From JBNARI01 sp049718765 (GTDB lineage: Bacteria > Bacillota > Sulfobacillia > DUMF01), in the NCBI GenBank assembly GCA_049718765.1, contig JBNARI010000001.1, positions 62,001-126,000 of the forward strand: a stretch of DNA of 64,000 nt, given 5' to 3'. Numbering within the stretch: the first letter of the stretch is position 1; the number at the start of each line of letters is the position of its first letter. A program made the position numbers and the translations under genes. This document shows positions 8,420-16,356 of this stretch, one piece after another. The notes beneath the pieces were generated by a model. That model ran no database searches and had not been told where the DNA came from. It was given only the letters and a program-made list of their open reading frames with translations.

Positions 8420-9954
8420 TGGACCACCCTGTCCCTGGTTTGACGGGCTATGACGTTCCTGGGGCGGCGGAACATTGCCCACCAGGGAGCCCGGAATATC
8501 ACGTCCTCCAGGTCTGGGGCCTTCAGGGGGACCACTGGGGCCAAGTAGGGCACGCCGAAGGACTCAAGGGTACACATGTGTATTGCGATCACTGCCAGGC
8601 CGCACGCCACCCCAAATATGCCAAGGGTGGCCGCAAGCACCATGAGGGCAAACCGCAGCAGCCTGAAGGCGATGCTGGCGCTGTACACCACCACGAAGGA
8701 GCCAATGCCCGTTAGGGCCACCACGATCACGGTGGCTGATGCGACTAGACCGGCTCTCACCGCAGCTTCCCCGATCACCAGAGCTCCCACGATGCTCACC
8801 GCTTGGCCCACTGGCCTTGGCAGGCGAATTCCAGCTTCTCTGAGGATCTCGAAACTGAGTTCCATGACCAACACTTCTGCCAGCACAGGGAAGGGAACTG
8901 CCTCGCGCTGGGCGGCAATGCTCAGGAGGAGGGTGGTGGGCAAAAGTTCGTGGTGGAAGCTGACCACTGCAATGTAAAGGGAGGGCAGCACCAGGGAAAT
9001 CACCATTGACAGCAGGCGTATGAACCTCACTGCAGAGGCGAAAATGAAGCGCTCATAGTAGTCCTCCGAAGCTTGGAGGTACTCTACGAACAGGTTGGGC
9101 ACCGTGAGCACAAAGGGTGTTCCGTCCACCATTATTGCCACCCGCCCCTCGAGGAGCATGGCACACACCCTGTCGGGCTTTTCAGTGTGGTTGACAGTTG
9201 GGAACACGCTCCAGGGATGGTCTTCGATGAGCTCTTCGATGTAGCCACTTTCAAGCACTGCGTCCGCCTTTATGGTTTGGAGGCGCCTCTTCACTTCGGC
9301 CACTAGGGATTCGCTGGCAAGGCCATCGATGTACGCCACGGCAACGTCGGTATTGCTCACGCTGCCCAGCCTCATTGTTTCAATTTTCAACTTGGGGCTC
9401 CTGAGCCTTCTCCTGAGGAGCGCGGTGTTGGTGCGCAGGGTTTCAACAAAGGATTCCCGGGAGCCCCGAACTGTGGGCTCTGCTTCCGGGTCCGAAATAG
9501 TCCTTGCTTCCCAACCTTTCACCCCATTGATGATGGCGCGGGCGTGTCCGTCCACCAGGAGCACTGTGTCCCCAGACAACACAGCGTGAACCACCTCTCC
9601 CAACTCTTGGGTTTCACGCACTTGGTGGATACACAGCCCGCGACGCTTGATGAACTCCAGGGCCCCAGCTTTGGACAGCTTCTCAGTGCTGGTTGCCATG
9701 GCTACTTCCAGGGCAAGCGCCTTCATTATTTGGTCGCTCACCTGGCCTTTGTCTACCAAACCGTCGGTGTAAACCAGCGCGAGCCTAATGTCGTCGTTTT
9801 GGGCAAACACGAATTCCCTGAACACCACGTCACTGCATCTGTCGAATATGGACTTGAGCACGTCCAAGTTGACCTGGAGGTCCTGGCTCAACGTGCCGTC
9901 CGGAGGGCGCAAGCCCTTCCCTTTTCGCGGCGTGATGGGGGTGCGAAATGCCAC
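8416..9954 (-). CDS. Spore germination protein GerAA family (A subunit)
   Basis: The A subunit (512 aa) has two soluble N-terminal halves (about residues 1-290) followed by a membrane domain with about five segments; PFPVLAEVLVMELSFEILREAGIRLP is the most conserved family stretch. A subunits form the ion-channel core of germinant receptors. The GTG at 9954 is preceded by AGGCGGTGA, one mismatch from the ideal ribosome site, at a 6-nt spacing. This is the first gene of the operon A-B-C-D-B. A sigma-G-like promoter lies just upstream (9996-10024). Confidence 0.94.
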   Translation of the reverse strand: MAFRTPITPRKGKGLRPPDGTLSQDLQVNLDVLKSIFDRCSDVVFREFVFAQNDDIRLALVYTDGLVDKGQVSDQIMKALALEVAMATSTEKLSKAGALEFIKRRGLCIHQVRETQELGEVVHAVLSGDTVLLVDGHARAIINGVKGWEARTISDPEAEPTVRGSRESFVETLRTNTALLRRRLRSPKLKIETMRLGSVSNTDVAVAYIDGLASESLVAEVKRRLQTIKADAVLESGYIEELIEDHPWSVFPTVNHTEKPDRVCAMLLEGRVAIMVDGTPFVLTVPNLFVEYLQASEDYYERFIFASAVRFIRLLSMVISLVLPSLYIAVVSFHHELLPTTLLLSIAAQREAVPFPVLAEVLVMELSFEILREAGIRLPRPVGQAVSIVGALVIGEAAVRAGLVASATVIVVALTGIGSFVVVYSASIAFRLLRFALMVLAATLGIFGVACGLAVIAIHMCTLESFGVPYLAPVVPLKAPDLEDVIFRAPWWAMFRRPRNVIARQTRDRVVQ

Positions 9955-9972
9955 TGCGCGTCACCGCCTGAC

Positions 9973-10001
9973 TTGTAAACAGCTGGTGCGGAGTATATTA
10001 T
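9973..10001 (+). promoter_or_regulatory. Candidate sigma-A promoter of the PHP-rapZ-yvcK-whiA operon
   Basis: TTGTAA at 9973-9978 and TATTAT at 9996-10001 are separated by 17 nt, with four and five matches to the vegetative consensus. The start point would be near 10008, about 70 nt before the PHP gene. Its -10 box occupies the same bases as the -10 of the opposing germination promoter. Confidence 0.55.
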
Positions 10002-10024
10002 CTGCCAACCTTGGGGGATTATTC
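9996..10024 (-). promoter_or_regulatory. Candidate sigma-G promoter of the germination operon
   Basis: Read on the minus strand, GAATA (10024-10020) is followed after 17 nt by GATAATA (10002-9996). The forespore sigma-G consensus is about GMATA and CATNMTA at 17-18 nt, so the match is good apart from G for C at the first -10 base. It would give a leader of about 35 nt before gerAA. Germinant-receptor operons are classically sigma-G dependent; the assignment here is by eye. Confidence 0.55.
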
Positions 10025-10075
10025 TGGTGCAGGGCCCCCTCCACAGGGGCTGAAGCGCGCTGCGGGAAAGGGGGT

Positions 10076-10849
10076 GTGCCAAGGTTGTACCAGGCGTGGG
10101 CAGATTTCCACACCCACACGGTCCACAGTCATGGCAGCGGCACCATTGAAGGAAACGTGAGGGCCGCGGTGACCAAGGGACTGCTGGCGGTGGGCATCAC
10201 AGATCACGGGCCTGCCCTGTGGAGGCACGGCGTGGACTTGGCGTTCTGGAGTAGAATAGAGGAGGAAGTCCAGGCGGCGAGGGAAAAGTACCCTGGGATC
10301 AGGGTGCTGCTGGGGTTAGAGGCCAACGTGGTTTCCAGCTACGGGCACCTGGACGTGCCCGATTGGGTGCTTGAGCGACTTGACATCTTGCTCGTGGGCT
10401 TTCACCTGATGATATGGCCCGACTCACGGGACAAATTGAAGCTGGTTGTGCCAAACCTGGCGTATTCCTGGCTACCCCGTGAAGCCCGGGCTGCCTTGCG
10501 GAAGTCAAACACCCAGGCGCTGGTTCGTGCAGTGATGAAGCACGACGTGGACATTGTGGTGCACCCTGGGCTGCACGTGGACATAGACACCGAAGAGCTG
10601 GCCTATGCGTGCAAGGAGAGGCACACTGCGCTCGAGATAAACGCTTCCCATGAGGTACCGGAACTCGAGTTCGTGAGGTCGGCAGCAAAGACAGGGGTGC
10701 GCTTCGTGGTGTCTAGCGACGCCCATTCACCTGCCAAGGTTGGCGACTTGAGCCAGGCGCTGCTGTTGGTGCGCGCTGCGGGGCTGAGCCCGGAAAGGGT
10801 GGTCAACCTATACAATGACGCGTTCCGCGCAACCTTCGGAAGAACTTAG
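10076..10849 (+). CDS. PHP-domain phosphoesterase (histidinol-phosphatase-like)
   Basis: A 257-aa PHP-fold hydrolase. Metal-ligand motifs are visible in order: DFHTHTVHSHG near the N-terminus, GITDHG, GLEANV, VVHPG and SSDAHSP. The family hydrolyses phosphate esters with two or three metal ions; this branch (COG1387) is common beside rapZ in Clostridia, and its substrate is unknown. The GTG at 10076 is used. A TTG at 10085 is an equally good start because the G-rich ribosome site (10070-10076) is ideally spaced for it. The open frame upstream is antisense to gerAA and was discarded. The end overlaps rapZ by 35 nt. Confidence 0.85.
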   Translation: MPRLYQAWADFHTHTVHSHGSGTIEGNVRAAVTKGLLAVGITDHGPALWRHGVDLAFWSRIEEEVQAAREKYPGIRVLLGLEANVVSSYGHLDVPDWVLERLDILLVGFHLMIWPDSRDKLKLVVPNLAYSWLPREARAALRKSNTQALVRAVMKHDVDIVVHPGLHVDIDTEELAYACKERHTALEINASHEVPELEFVRSAAKTGVRFVVSSDAHSPAKVGDLSQALLLVRAAGLSPERVVNLYNDAFRATFGRT

Positions 10850-11726
10850 GCTGGTTATCATAACTGGGCTGTCCGGCGCAGGCAAGTCCCAGGCAATGAG
10901 GTGTTTTGAAGACCTGGGCTATTTTTGCATTGACAACCTTCCCCCTGCACTCATTTCCAAGTTTGCCGAGCTTTGCAGGCAAGCCAGTGGCCAAATCCGC
11001 CAGGCGGCTTTGGTAATCGACGTCAGGGGCGGCAAGTTCTTCGACGACATCGCCATATCCCTGGAAGAGCTCGGGGAACAGGGCATAAGGTACGAGATAT
11101 TGTTCCTCGAGGCCAGCGACGAGACGCTGGTGAAGAGGTTCAAGGAGACCAGGCGAAAGCACCCCCTTGCGGGCGACTACAGCGTGCTGCGGGGAATAAA
11201 GGAAGAGAGGAAGAAGCTGGAGCGCATCAGGGAGAAGGCCCACTACGTTCTGGACACATCTGGCCTTACACCAAGCGGGTTGAAAGAGCAAATCGTGCGC
11301 CTGTTCAGCGGTGAGCAAGGCCAAAGGTTGTACATTACGGTTATGTCCTTTGGCTTCAAGTACGGGCTGCCCCTGGACGCTGACATGGTGCTTGATGCGC
11401 GCTTCTTGCCGAACCCATATTACGTTGAGGAGCTGAAAGGCCTGGACGGCACAGACCGGCGGGTGAGGGCATATGTAATGAAGTCAGGGGTGACAAGGAA
11501 GTTCCTGAACAAGGTCAATTCCCTGATCCATTTCTTGATCCCTTATTTCGTTGCCGAGGGCAAAACTCAGCTCACCATTGCAGTGGGTTGTACTGGTGGC
11601 CGGCACCGGTCGGTGGTGATTGCCGAGGAAATCTCAAAGTTTCTTGGGGAGAAGCAATACCAGGCCAGGGTGGAGCACAGAGACATTGCTCGCGAAAAGC
11701 GAGAGGGGGCTTTGGGCGGTGAATGA
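10815..11726 (+). CDS. rapZ: RNase adapter / nucleotide-binding protein RapZ (YvcJ)
   Basis: A 303-aa P-loop protein with Walker A GLSGAGKS at residues 19-26, DLGYFCIDNLPP just after it, and the diagnostic C-terminal IAVGCTGGRHRSVV. In E. coli RapZ binds GlcN6P and controls the small RNA that regulates GlmS; the Bacillus homologue YvcJ hydrolyses GTP and affects competence. The conserved order rapZ-yvcK-whiA follows. The ATG lies within the PHP gene's final codons. Confidence 0.95.
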   Translation: MTRSAQPSEELRLVIITGLSGAGKSQAMRCFEDLGYFCIDNLPPALISKFAELCRQASGQIRQAALVIDVRGGKFFDDIAISLEELGEQGIRYEILFLEASDETLVKRFKETRRKHPLAGDYSVLRGIKEERKKLERIREKAHYVLDTSGLTPSGLKEQIVRLFSGEQGQRLYITVMSFGFKYGLPLDADMVLDARFLPNPYYVEELKGLDGTDRRVRAYVMKSGVTRKFLNKVNSLIHFLIPYFVAEGKTQLTIAVGCTGGRHRSVVIAEEISKFLGEKQYQARVEHRDIAREKREGALGGE

Positions 11727-12654
11727 CGCAGCCATCGTCGCGCTGGGTGGCGGAAGTGGCCTGCCAGTACTGCTAAGGGGTCTCAAGGGGTACACCAGCC
11801 GGATCACAGCAGTTGTAACTGTTTGCGACGATGGCGGAAGCTCTGGCAGGCTGCGCAGGGACATGGGCATCGTTGCTCCTGGAGACGTGCGCAACTGCAT
11901 AATTGCTCTGGCCGATACTGAACCCTTGATGGAAGAGCTGTTTGCGTACCGCTTCGACAGGGGAGAGCTCAAGGGCCATAGTCTTGGCAACCTGATACTT
12001 GCAGCCTTGACCCAAATCAGGGGCGACTTCAGGGAAGCAGTTGCAGAGCTGAGCCAGGTGCTTAAGGTGAGAGGTAAGGTGCTACCGTCCACGCTGAAGA
12101 GTACCACCTTGTGCGCCAGGCTCAAGGACGGGACTGTTGTGCGCGGTGAGACTGCGGTAGGTGCTTCATCTGCCATTGACCAGGTGTTCTTGGATCCTCC
12201 AGCGGAAGGTCTTCCGGAGGTGACTGAAGCTATACTTGGCGCAGACCTGGTAGTGCTGGGACCCGGCAGCTTGTACACTTCGGTCATTCCGAACCTGGTT
12301 GTCAAGGATGTGGCGGAGGCAATCAGGGAGTCCAAGGCGGTGAAGGTTTTCGTGTGCAATATCATGACCGAGCCTGGGGAAACCCTGGGTTACACCGCTT
12401 TGGACCACGTCAAAGCCATCCTGAAACATTGCGGAGATGTGCTTGACTGCGTTGTGGTGAACAGTGAGCAGTTGCCTGAAGAAGTTAGGACCAAATACGC
12501 TGCCGAAGGGGCTGTGCCTGTGGAGGTGGAAGTGAGAGCCCTGGAGGAAGTAGGAATGAAGGTGTGGGCGGGGCCCCTTTTGGACGTGAGCGGTGGAGTT
12601 GCCCGCCACCAAGCGGACGCGTTGGCCCGTGCAATTCTGGAGCTCCTGGGGTGA
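11719..12654 (+). CDS. yvcK: Gluconeogenesis factor YvcK/GlmR (CofD-like)
   Basis: A 311-aa member of the CofD-like YvcK family, with the N-terminal ALGGGSGLPVLLRGLK, CDDGGSSGRLRRD, DVRNC and LGPGSLYTSVIPNL motifs. YvcK/GlmR binds UDP-GlcNAc and directs carbon into cell-wall precursors by stimulating GlmS, which links it to glmM and glmS elsewhere in this window. The GTG at 11719 overlaps the rapZ stop by 8 nt and has GAGAGGGGG upstream; the longer open frame from 11620 lies inside rapZ. Confidence 0.94.
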   Translation: MNDAAIVALGGGSGLPVLLRGLKGYTSRITAVVTVCDDGGSSGRLRRDMGIVAPGDVRNCIIALADTEPLMEELFAYRFDRGELKGHSLGNLILAALTQIRGDFREAVAELSQVLKVRGKVLPSTLKSTTLCARLKDGTVVRGETAVGASSAIDQVFLDPPAEGLPEVTEAILGADLVVLGPGSLYTSVIPNLVVKDVAEAIRESKAVKVFVCNIMTEPGETLGYTALDHVKAILKHCGDVLDCVVVNSEQLPEEVRTKYAAEGAVPVEVEVRALEEVGMKVWAGPLLDVSGGVARHQADALARAILELLG

Positions 12655-12660
12655 TTGGAA

Positions 12661-13554
12661 ATGTCCTTTTGTTCCGACGTCAAGGCTGAGGTGGCGCGCC
12701 TTCTTCCCCAGGAAAGGTGCTGCCAGGTGGCCCAAATGCAGGGCATGATTTGCGGCGCTGGCACTGTGAGAGACCAGCAGGTGAAGCTGAGCACCACTAC
12801 CCCTCACGTGGCGCGCGCAGCGTACAGGCTGGCTACAAAGCTGTTTGGGCCCATCCAACCCCCGCGCGCTTCCAAAGGCAAGCTCACTGAAGAGACGGTG
12901 TGGACCTTGAGCCTGCCGGCGCCTCCCAACGAGGAAATGGGTGCCAGGGCATGCTGCTTGAAGAGCTTCCTCAGGGGCGCGTTCCTCACGGGCGGTTACG
13001 TGGCGCCCCCTGGGAAGCAGTACCATGCGGAGGTGAGCTGCAGGGACCCCAGGCAGGTGCCCCGGCTCAGGCAGGCATTGCTCAAGATTGGAGTGAAGCC
13101 GGGCATGTGTTGCAAGGCCGGGCGCACGGTGCTGTACCTCAAGGGCGCAGACGAAGTGGCAGCGCTGCTCGGCGCAGTTGGAGCCCACTCTGCCCTAATG
13201 GAATTCGAGAACAGGCGGGCGCTCAATCAGCTAAAGAACCAGGTGAACCGGGTCGTGAACATGGACACCGCCAATGCGGAGAAGACGGTGTGGGCTGCGG
13301 AAAAACAAATCGAGGACATCATGCTTATCGATAGGGAAGTGGGGCTGCACAGGCTTTCCCCCAGGCTCCAACATGTGGCAAGGCTGAGGCTTGCCAACCC
13401 CGAGGCAAGCCTCAACGAACTGGCCAACCTTGCTACTCCACCCCTCACCAAGTCCGCAGTGAACCACAGGATGCGCAAAATACACCAGATTGCCGCTGAC
13501 CTTGCTGCCAAGTCAGTATATGAGGGCGCCAAGGACGCCAGAAAGCAAGAGTAG
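12661..13554 (+). CDS. whiA: DNA-binding protein WhiA
   Basis: WhiA (297 aa) combines LAGLIDADG-like N-terminal domains with a C-terminal helix-turn-helix (about residues 215-290; LNELANLATPPLTKSAVNHR). It controls sporulation in Streptomyces and influences division and chromosome segregation in Bacillus. The ATG at 12661 gives the usual MSFCSDVKAEVAR start; a TTG two codons earlier is in frame. It lies 6 nt after yvcK. Its final 42 nt overlap the convergent transporter gene on the minus strand. Confidence 0.94.
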   Translation: MSFCSDVKAEVARLLPQERCCQVAQMQGMICGAGTVRDQQVKLSTTTPHVARAAYRLATKLFGPIQPPRASKGKLTEETVWTLSLPAPPNEEMGARACCLKSFLRGAFLTGGYVAPPGKQYHAEVSCRDPRQVPRLRQALLKIGVKPGMCCKAGRTVLYLKGADEVAALLGAVGAHSALMEFENRRALNQLKNQVNRVVNMDTANAEKTVWAAEKQIEDIMLIDREVGLHRLSPRLQHVARLRLANPEASLNELANLATPPLTKSAVNHRMRKIHQIAADLAAKSVYEGAKDARKQE

Positions 13555-14028
13555 CAGTATGGGCGAAACCTTGGTGAACCTGAGCAAGGCGAAGCTGGCA
13601 ACTGCAATTGCTGCACCCTTCACGTCCACGACAGAGCTAGGCAAAATGTTTATCGCTGCCGAAGCGATGAGCGCAGCTACCGCCGGTCTCATGCCGCTGA
13701 AGGCTGCTTCAACGTAGGGGTTGTCCCTCACCTTCACGAACACTGCCGCAATGAGGACAATCACGATTAGGGATGGCAGCACAACCCCAAGGGTTGCAGC
13801 TGCGGACCCCAACACCCCCGCCATCTTGTACCCCACAAAGGTGGCGGTGTTGATGGCAATTGGCCCTGGTGTGATTTCCGCGATGCCCACCACGTCGATG
13901 AACTCTGTCATGGTCAACCATTGGTGGGACACCACCACTTCCTTTTGGATCAAGGGCAGCATTGCATAGCCGCCGCCGAAAGTGAACAGACCGATTAAGA
14001 AGAAAGTGCCAAACAGGCTGAATATCAC
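13513..14028 (-). CDS. Chromate-transporter (CHR) family protein, half-size subunit B
   Basis: A 171-aa membrane protein of the short-chain CHR family, with the N-terminal signature LFTFGGGYAMLPLIQKEVV, then EITPGPIAINTATFVGYK and about five hydrophobic segments. Short-chain CHR proteins work in pairs and export chromate in Bacillus; many homologues have no tested substrate. The GTG at 14028 overlaps the upstream partner's stop by 4 nt and follows a GGGGGAGG ribosome site. The 3' end overlaps whiA by 42 nt. Confidence 0.88.
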   Translation of the reverse strand: MIFSLFGTFFLIGLFTFGGGYAMLPLIQKEVVVSHQWLTMTEFIDVVGIAEITPGPIAINTATFVGYKMAGVLGSAAATLGVVLPSLIVIVLIAAVFVKVRDNPYVEAAFSGMRPAVAALIASAAINILPSSVVDVKGAAIAVASFALLRFTKVSPILLLLLSGVLGALIY

Positions 14029-14573
14029 TGGGCCTCCCCCTCCCCCTTCCTGGTCAGCATTGAACGCACCAAGCCAGCCAGCGCTGATAGGGCGATTACC
14101 CCAATTGGGTGCAGCTTGACCACGAGCACAAGCAGCAGTGCGGCGCCGCACACCGCCACGGTGAAGCCGTCCTTGACGGTTACCTTAGCGATGCGCGCTG
14201 CGGCCCAGGCCACAAGCGCCAGGATGGTGGGCCTCATCCCCTTGAAGATGGCTGCCACCACTGGCGAGTTCTCCACCTTGAGGAAGAAGCTCACTATGGC
14301 GAGGATGACGAGGAAGGAAGGTAGCACTACGCCTGCTGTGGCAACAACTGAGCCAACTACCCCTGCTTTCTTGTACCCCACAAAGGTGGCCGTATTTACC
14401 GCCACTGGTCCGGGGGTTATCTCCGCAATTGCAATGATGTCCACCATTTCCTCATTTGTCAGCCAGCCGTGTGCGTCCACCACTTCCCTGTGAATGATGG
14501 GCACCATGGCGTGTCCGCCTCCGAACGTAGTGGCGCCCACCTTGAAGAAGGTTGCAAACAGCTTCCACAACAA
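14025..14573 (-). CDS. Chromate-transporter (CHR) family protein, half-size subunit A
   Basis: The paired half-transporter (182 aa) carries the same motifs as its neighbour: TTFGGGHAMVPIIHREVV and EITPGPVAVNTATFVGYKKAG. The TTG at 14573 was chosen because GGAGGTGAT lies 7 nt upstream; the open frame extends to 14699, but that N-terminus is not like the family. The two genes probably arose by tandem duplication and act as a heterodimer. Substrate (chromate, sulfate or another anion) is not determinable here. Confidence 0.86.
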   Translation of the reverse strand: MLWKLFATFFKVGATTFGGGHAMVPIIHREVVDAHGWLTNEEMVDIIAIAEITPGPVAVNTATFVGYKKAGVVGSVVATAGVVLPSFLVILAIVSFFLKVENSPVVAAIFKGMRPTILALVAWAAARIAKVTVKDGFTVAVCGAALLLVLVVKLHPIGVIALSALAGLVRSMLTRKGEGEAQ

Positions 14574-14692
14574 GTCGCCATCACCTCCAACTGAGACAGG
14601 AACATAATAACACAACGGGGATGGGTGGGCTTCAGACGGAAACGTTGAAGGATTATTCCCATTATTGGCGAATATGAAAATAGGTGGGTAAT

Positions 14693-14739
14693 CTGACATT
14701 TAATACATGCACTACCTGTAGTACACGCATACAAGGAGG
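14693..14739 (+). promoter_or_regulatory. Candidate promoter, inverted repeat and ribosome site ahead of pxpA
   Basis: CTGACA (14693-14698) and TGTAGT (14717-14722) are 18 nt apart, five and four matches to consensus. ACTAC-CT-GTAGT (14711-14722) forms a perfect 5-bp inverted repeat across the -10, a possible operator. AAGGAGG at 14733-14739 is a strong ribosome site for pxpA. The rest of the 175-nt divergent gap is AT-rich without other clear structure. Confidence 0.4.
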
Positions 14740-14747
14740 CACCTTCG

Positions 14748-15527
14748 ATGAACGTTGTAGACCTCAACTCTGACCTTGGAGAGGATTGGGGCAAATGGCG
14801 GGTATCCAGGGACGCTGAGGTGATGAGCTGTGTGACCTCTGCCAACGTCGCCTGTGGGTTCCACGCTGGGGACCCCAGCACCATCAGGCGCACCGTTCGC
14901 CTGGCGCGGAGTGCGGGGGTTGCCATTGGCGCTCACCCGGGATGGCCAGACTTGCTTGGTTTCGGGAGACGGAACATGGAAGTGGACCCTGAGGAAGCTA
15001 GGGACTACGTGGTGTACCAGGTTGGAGCCTTGAAAGCCTTTGTGGAGGCGGAAGGAGGGCGTTTGACCCACGTCAAGCCCCACGGCGCCCTGTACAACCA
15101 GGCAGCCAAGGACAAGCGCCTGGCCCAGGCCATTGCCCAGGCTGTTAAGGAAGTGGACCCGTGCCTCATACTCGTGGCGCTGCCCGGGAGTGAGTTGTAC
15201 AAGGCTGGTAGGGAAGCCGGGCTGTTGACTGCGGGGGAAGTGTTTGCGGACAGGGCCTACAACCCAGACGGCACCCTTGTGCCAAGAACCAGGCCAAACG
15301 CAATGATAAAGGACGTTAGGGTTGCTATCCAGCAGGTGCTTCACATGGTGGAACACAGCAGCGTGGTGGCTGTGGATGGCACCGAGGTGCCAATTGCAGC
15401 GGACACAATCTGCATTCATGGTGACCAACCCGACGCTGTTGCCTTTGCCAAGGAAATAAGGGCTGCACTGGAAAACAAGGGCATCAGGGTTGCGCCCATG
15501 AGCGAGTGGCTGAAGGGGAGAGGGTGA
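14748..15527 (+). CDS. pxpA: 5-oxoprolinase subunit A (LamB/YcsF family)
   Basis: A 259-aa protein with the LamB/YcsF start VVDLNSDLGEDWG, then SANVACGFHAGDP and GAHPGWPDLLGFGRR. PxpA with PxpB and PxpC forms the bacterial ATP-dependent 5-oxoprolinase, which opens pyroglutamate to glutamate and so removes a damage product of glutamine. It starts an operon that resembles Bacillus ycsF-ycsG-ycsI-kipI-kipA in content, with the two middle genes in swapped order. Confidence 0.95.
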   Translation: MNVVDLNSDLGEDWGKWRVSRDAEVMSCVTSANVACGFHAGDPSTIRRTVRLARSAGVAIGAHPGWPDLLGFGRRNMEVDPEEARDYVVYQVGALKAFVEAEGGRLTHVKPHGALYNQAAKDKRLAQAIAQAVKEVDPCLILVALPGSELYKAGREAGLLTAGEVFADRAYNPDGTLVPRTRPNAMIKDVRVAIQQVLHMVEHSSVVAVDGTEVPIAADTICIHGDQPDAVAFAKEIRAALENKGIRVAPMSEWLKGRG

Positions 15528-15529
15528 GG

Positions 15530-16321
15530 ATGCAAGCAACTCCTGCGCAAGTGAGGCAGGCAATCCGTGAGGGCAAGTTCTGCGGGCCCACTGCCGGTCT
15601 GGCACCAGGCTACGCCCAGGCCAACCTGGTGATACTGCCTGCGCGCTATGCTTTCGATTTCCTCTTGTTCTGTTACAGGAACAAGAAGCCGTGCCCCGTG
15701 TTGGAAGTCACCGATCCAGGTGACCCTGTGCCACGCAGGATGGCCCCTAACGCAGACCTCAGGACTGACCTACCCAAGTACAGGGTATACGTGCGGGGTG
15801 AGCTCAAAGAAGAGGCGACCGAGATAACTGGCTACTGGCGGGATGACTTCGTGTGTTTCCTGATTGGCTGTAGCTTCAGCTTCGAATCGGCCTTGCTTGG
15901 TGCGGGTGTGCCGGTGCGCCACATTGAACTGGGAAGGAACGTGCCCATGTACATAACCAACAGGCAGTGCGTGCCGGCTGGAGCTTTCAAAGGGCCCCTT
16001 GTGGTGAGCATGAGGCCGATCCCAGCTTCCTTGGTATCCAGGGCAGTGATGGTCTCGGCCAAGTACCCATCAGTGCATGGGGCGCCGGTTCACGTGGGCA
16101 GCCCAGAGGCCTTGGGAATCCGGGACCTGGAGAAGCCTGACTTTGGGGACCCTGTGCCGGTTTACCATGGGGAGGTCCCGGTGTTCTGGGCCTGCGGGGT
16201 TACGCCGCAAGCCGTGGCAATGGCGTCCAAGCCCGAGATCATGATCACCCACAGCCCGGGCCACATGTTCATCACTGACATTCTCAACGAACAACTGGAG
16301 GTGGTGCTATCAGGGGAGTAA
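15530..16321 (+). CDS. DUF1445 / YcsI-family putative hydro-lyase
   Basis: A 263-aa protein of the YcsI (DUF1445) family, annotated as putative hydro-lyase and related to D-glutamate cyclase. Seen: CGPTAGLAPGYAQANLVILP at the N-terminus, FLIGCSFSFESALL, VPMYITNR and TVGVTPQA-like CGVTPQAV, then ITHSPGHMFITD. It likely handles a pyroglutamate- or glutamate-related compound given its place between pxpA and pxpBC. The ATG at 15530 is 2 nt after the pxpA stop; an in-frame earlier start at 15506 lies inside pxpA. Confidence 0.85.
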   Translation: MQATPAQVRQAIREGKFCGPTAGLAPGYAQANLVILPARYAFDFLLFCYRNKKPCPVLEVTDPGDPVPRRMAPNADLRTDLPKYRVYVRGELKEEATEITGYWRDDFVCFLIGCSFSFESALLGAGVPVRHIELGRNVPMYITNRQCVPAGAFKGPLVVSMRPIPASLVSRAVMVSAKYPSVHGAPVHVGSPEALGIRDLEKPDFGDPVPVYHGEVPVFWACGVTPQAVAMASKPEIMITHSPGHMFITDILNEQLEVVLSGE

Positions 16322-16356
16322 GGCAGTGATTGGTATGGTATGGAGGTGTACTGTCA

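Noticed and set aside
12166..13188. Long minus-strand open frame (340 codons) opposite yvcK and whiA
   Set aside because: It is antisense to two well-conserved genes and its translation is rich in His, Arg, Ser and Gly with no family motifs, typical of shadows in G+C-rich DNA.
14025..14028. A frameshift splitting one long chromate transporter
   Set aside because: Each half has its own full CHR signature, a good ribosome site and a normal 4-nt overlap; paired short-chain genes are a known form.
14712..15605. Minus-strand open frame (297 codons) opposite pxpA
   Set aside because: pxpA motifs are unambiguous on the plus strand and the antisense product is low-complexity.
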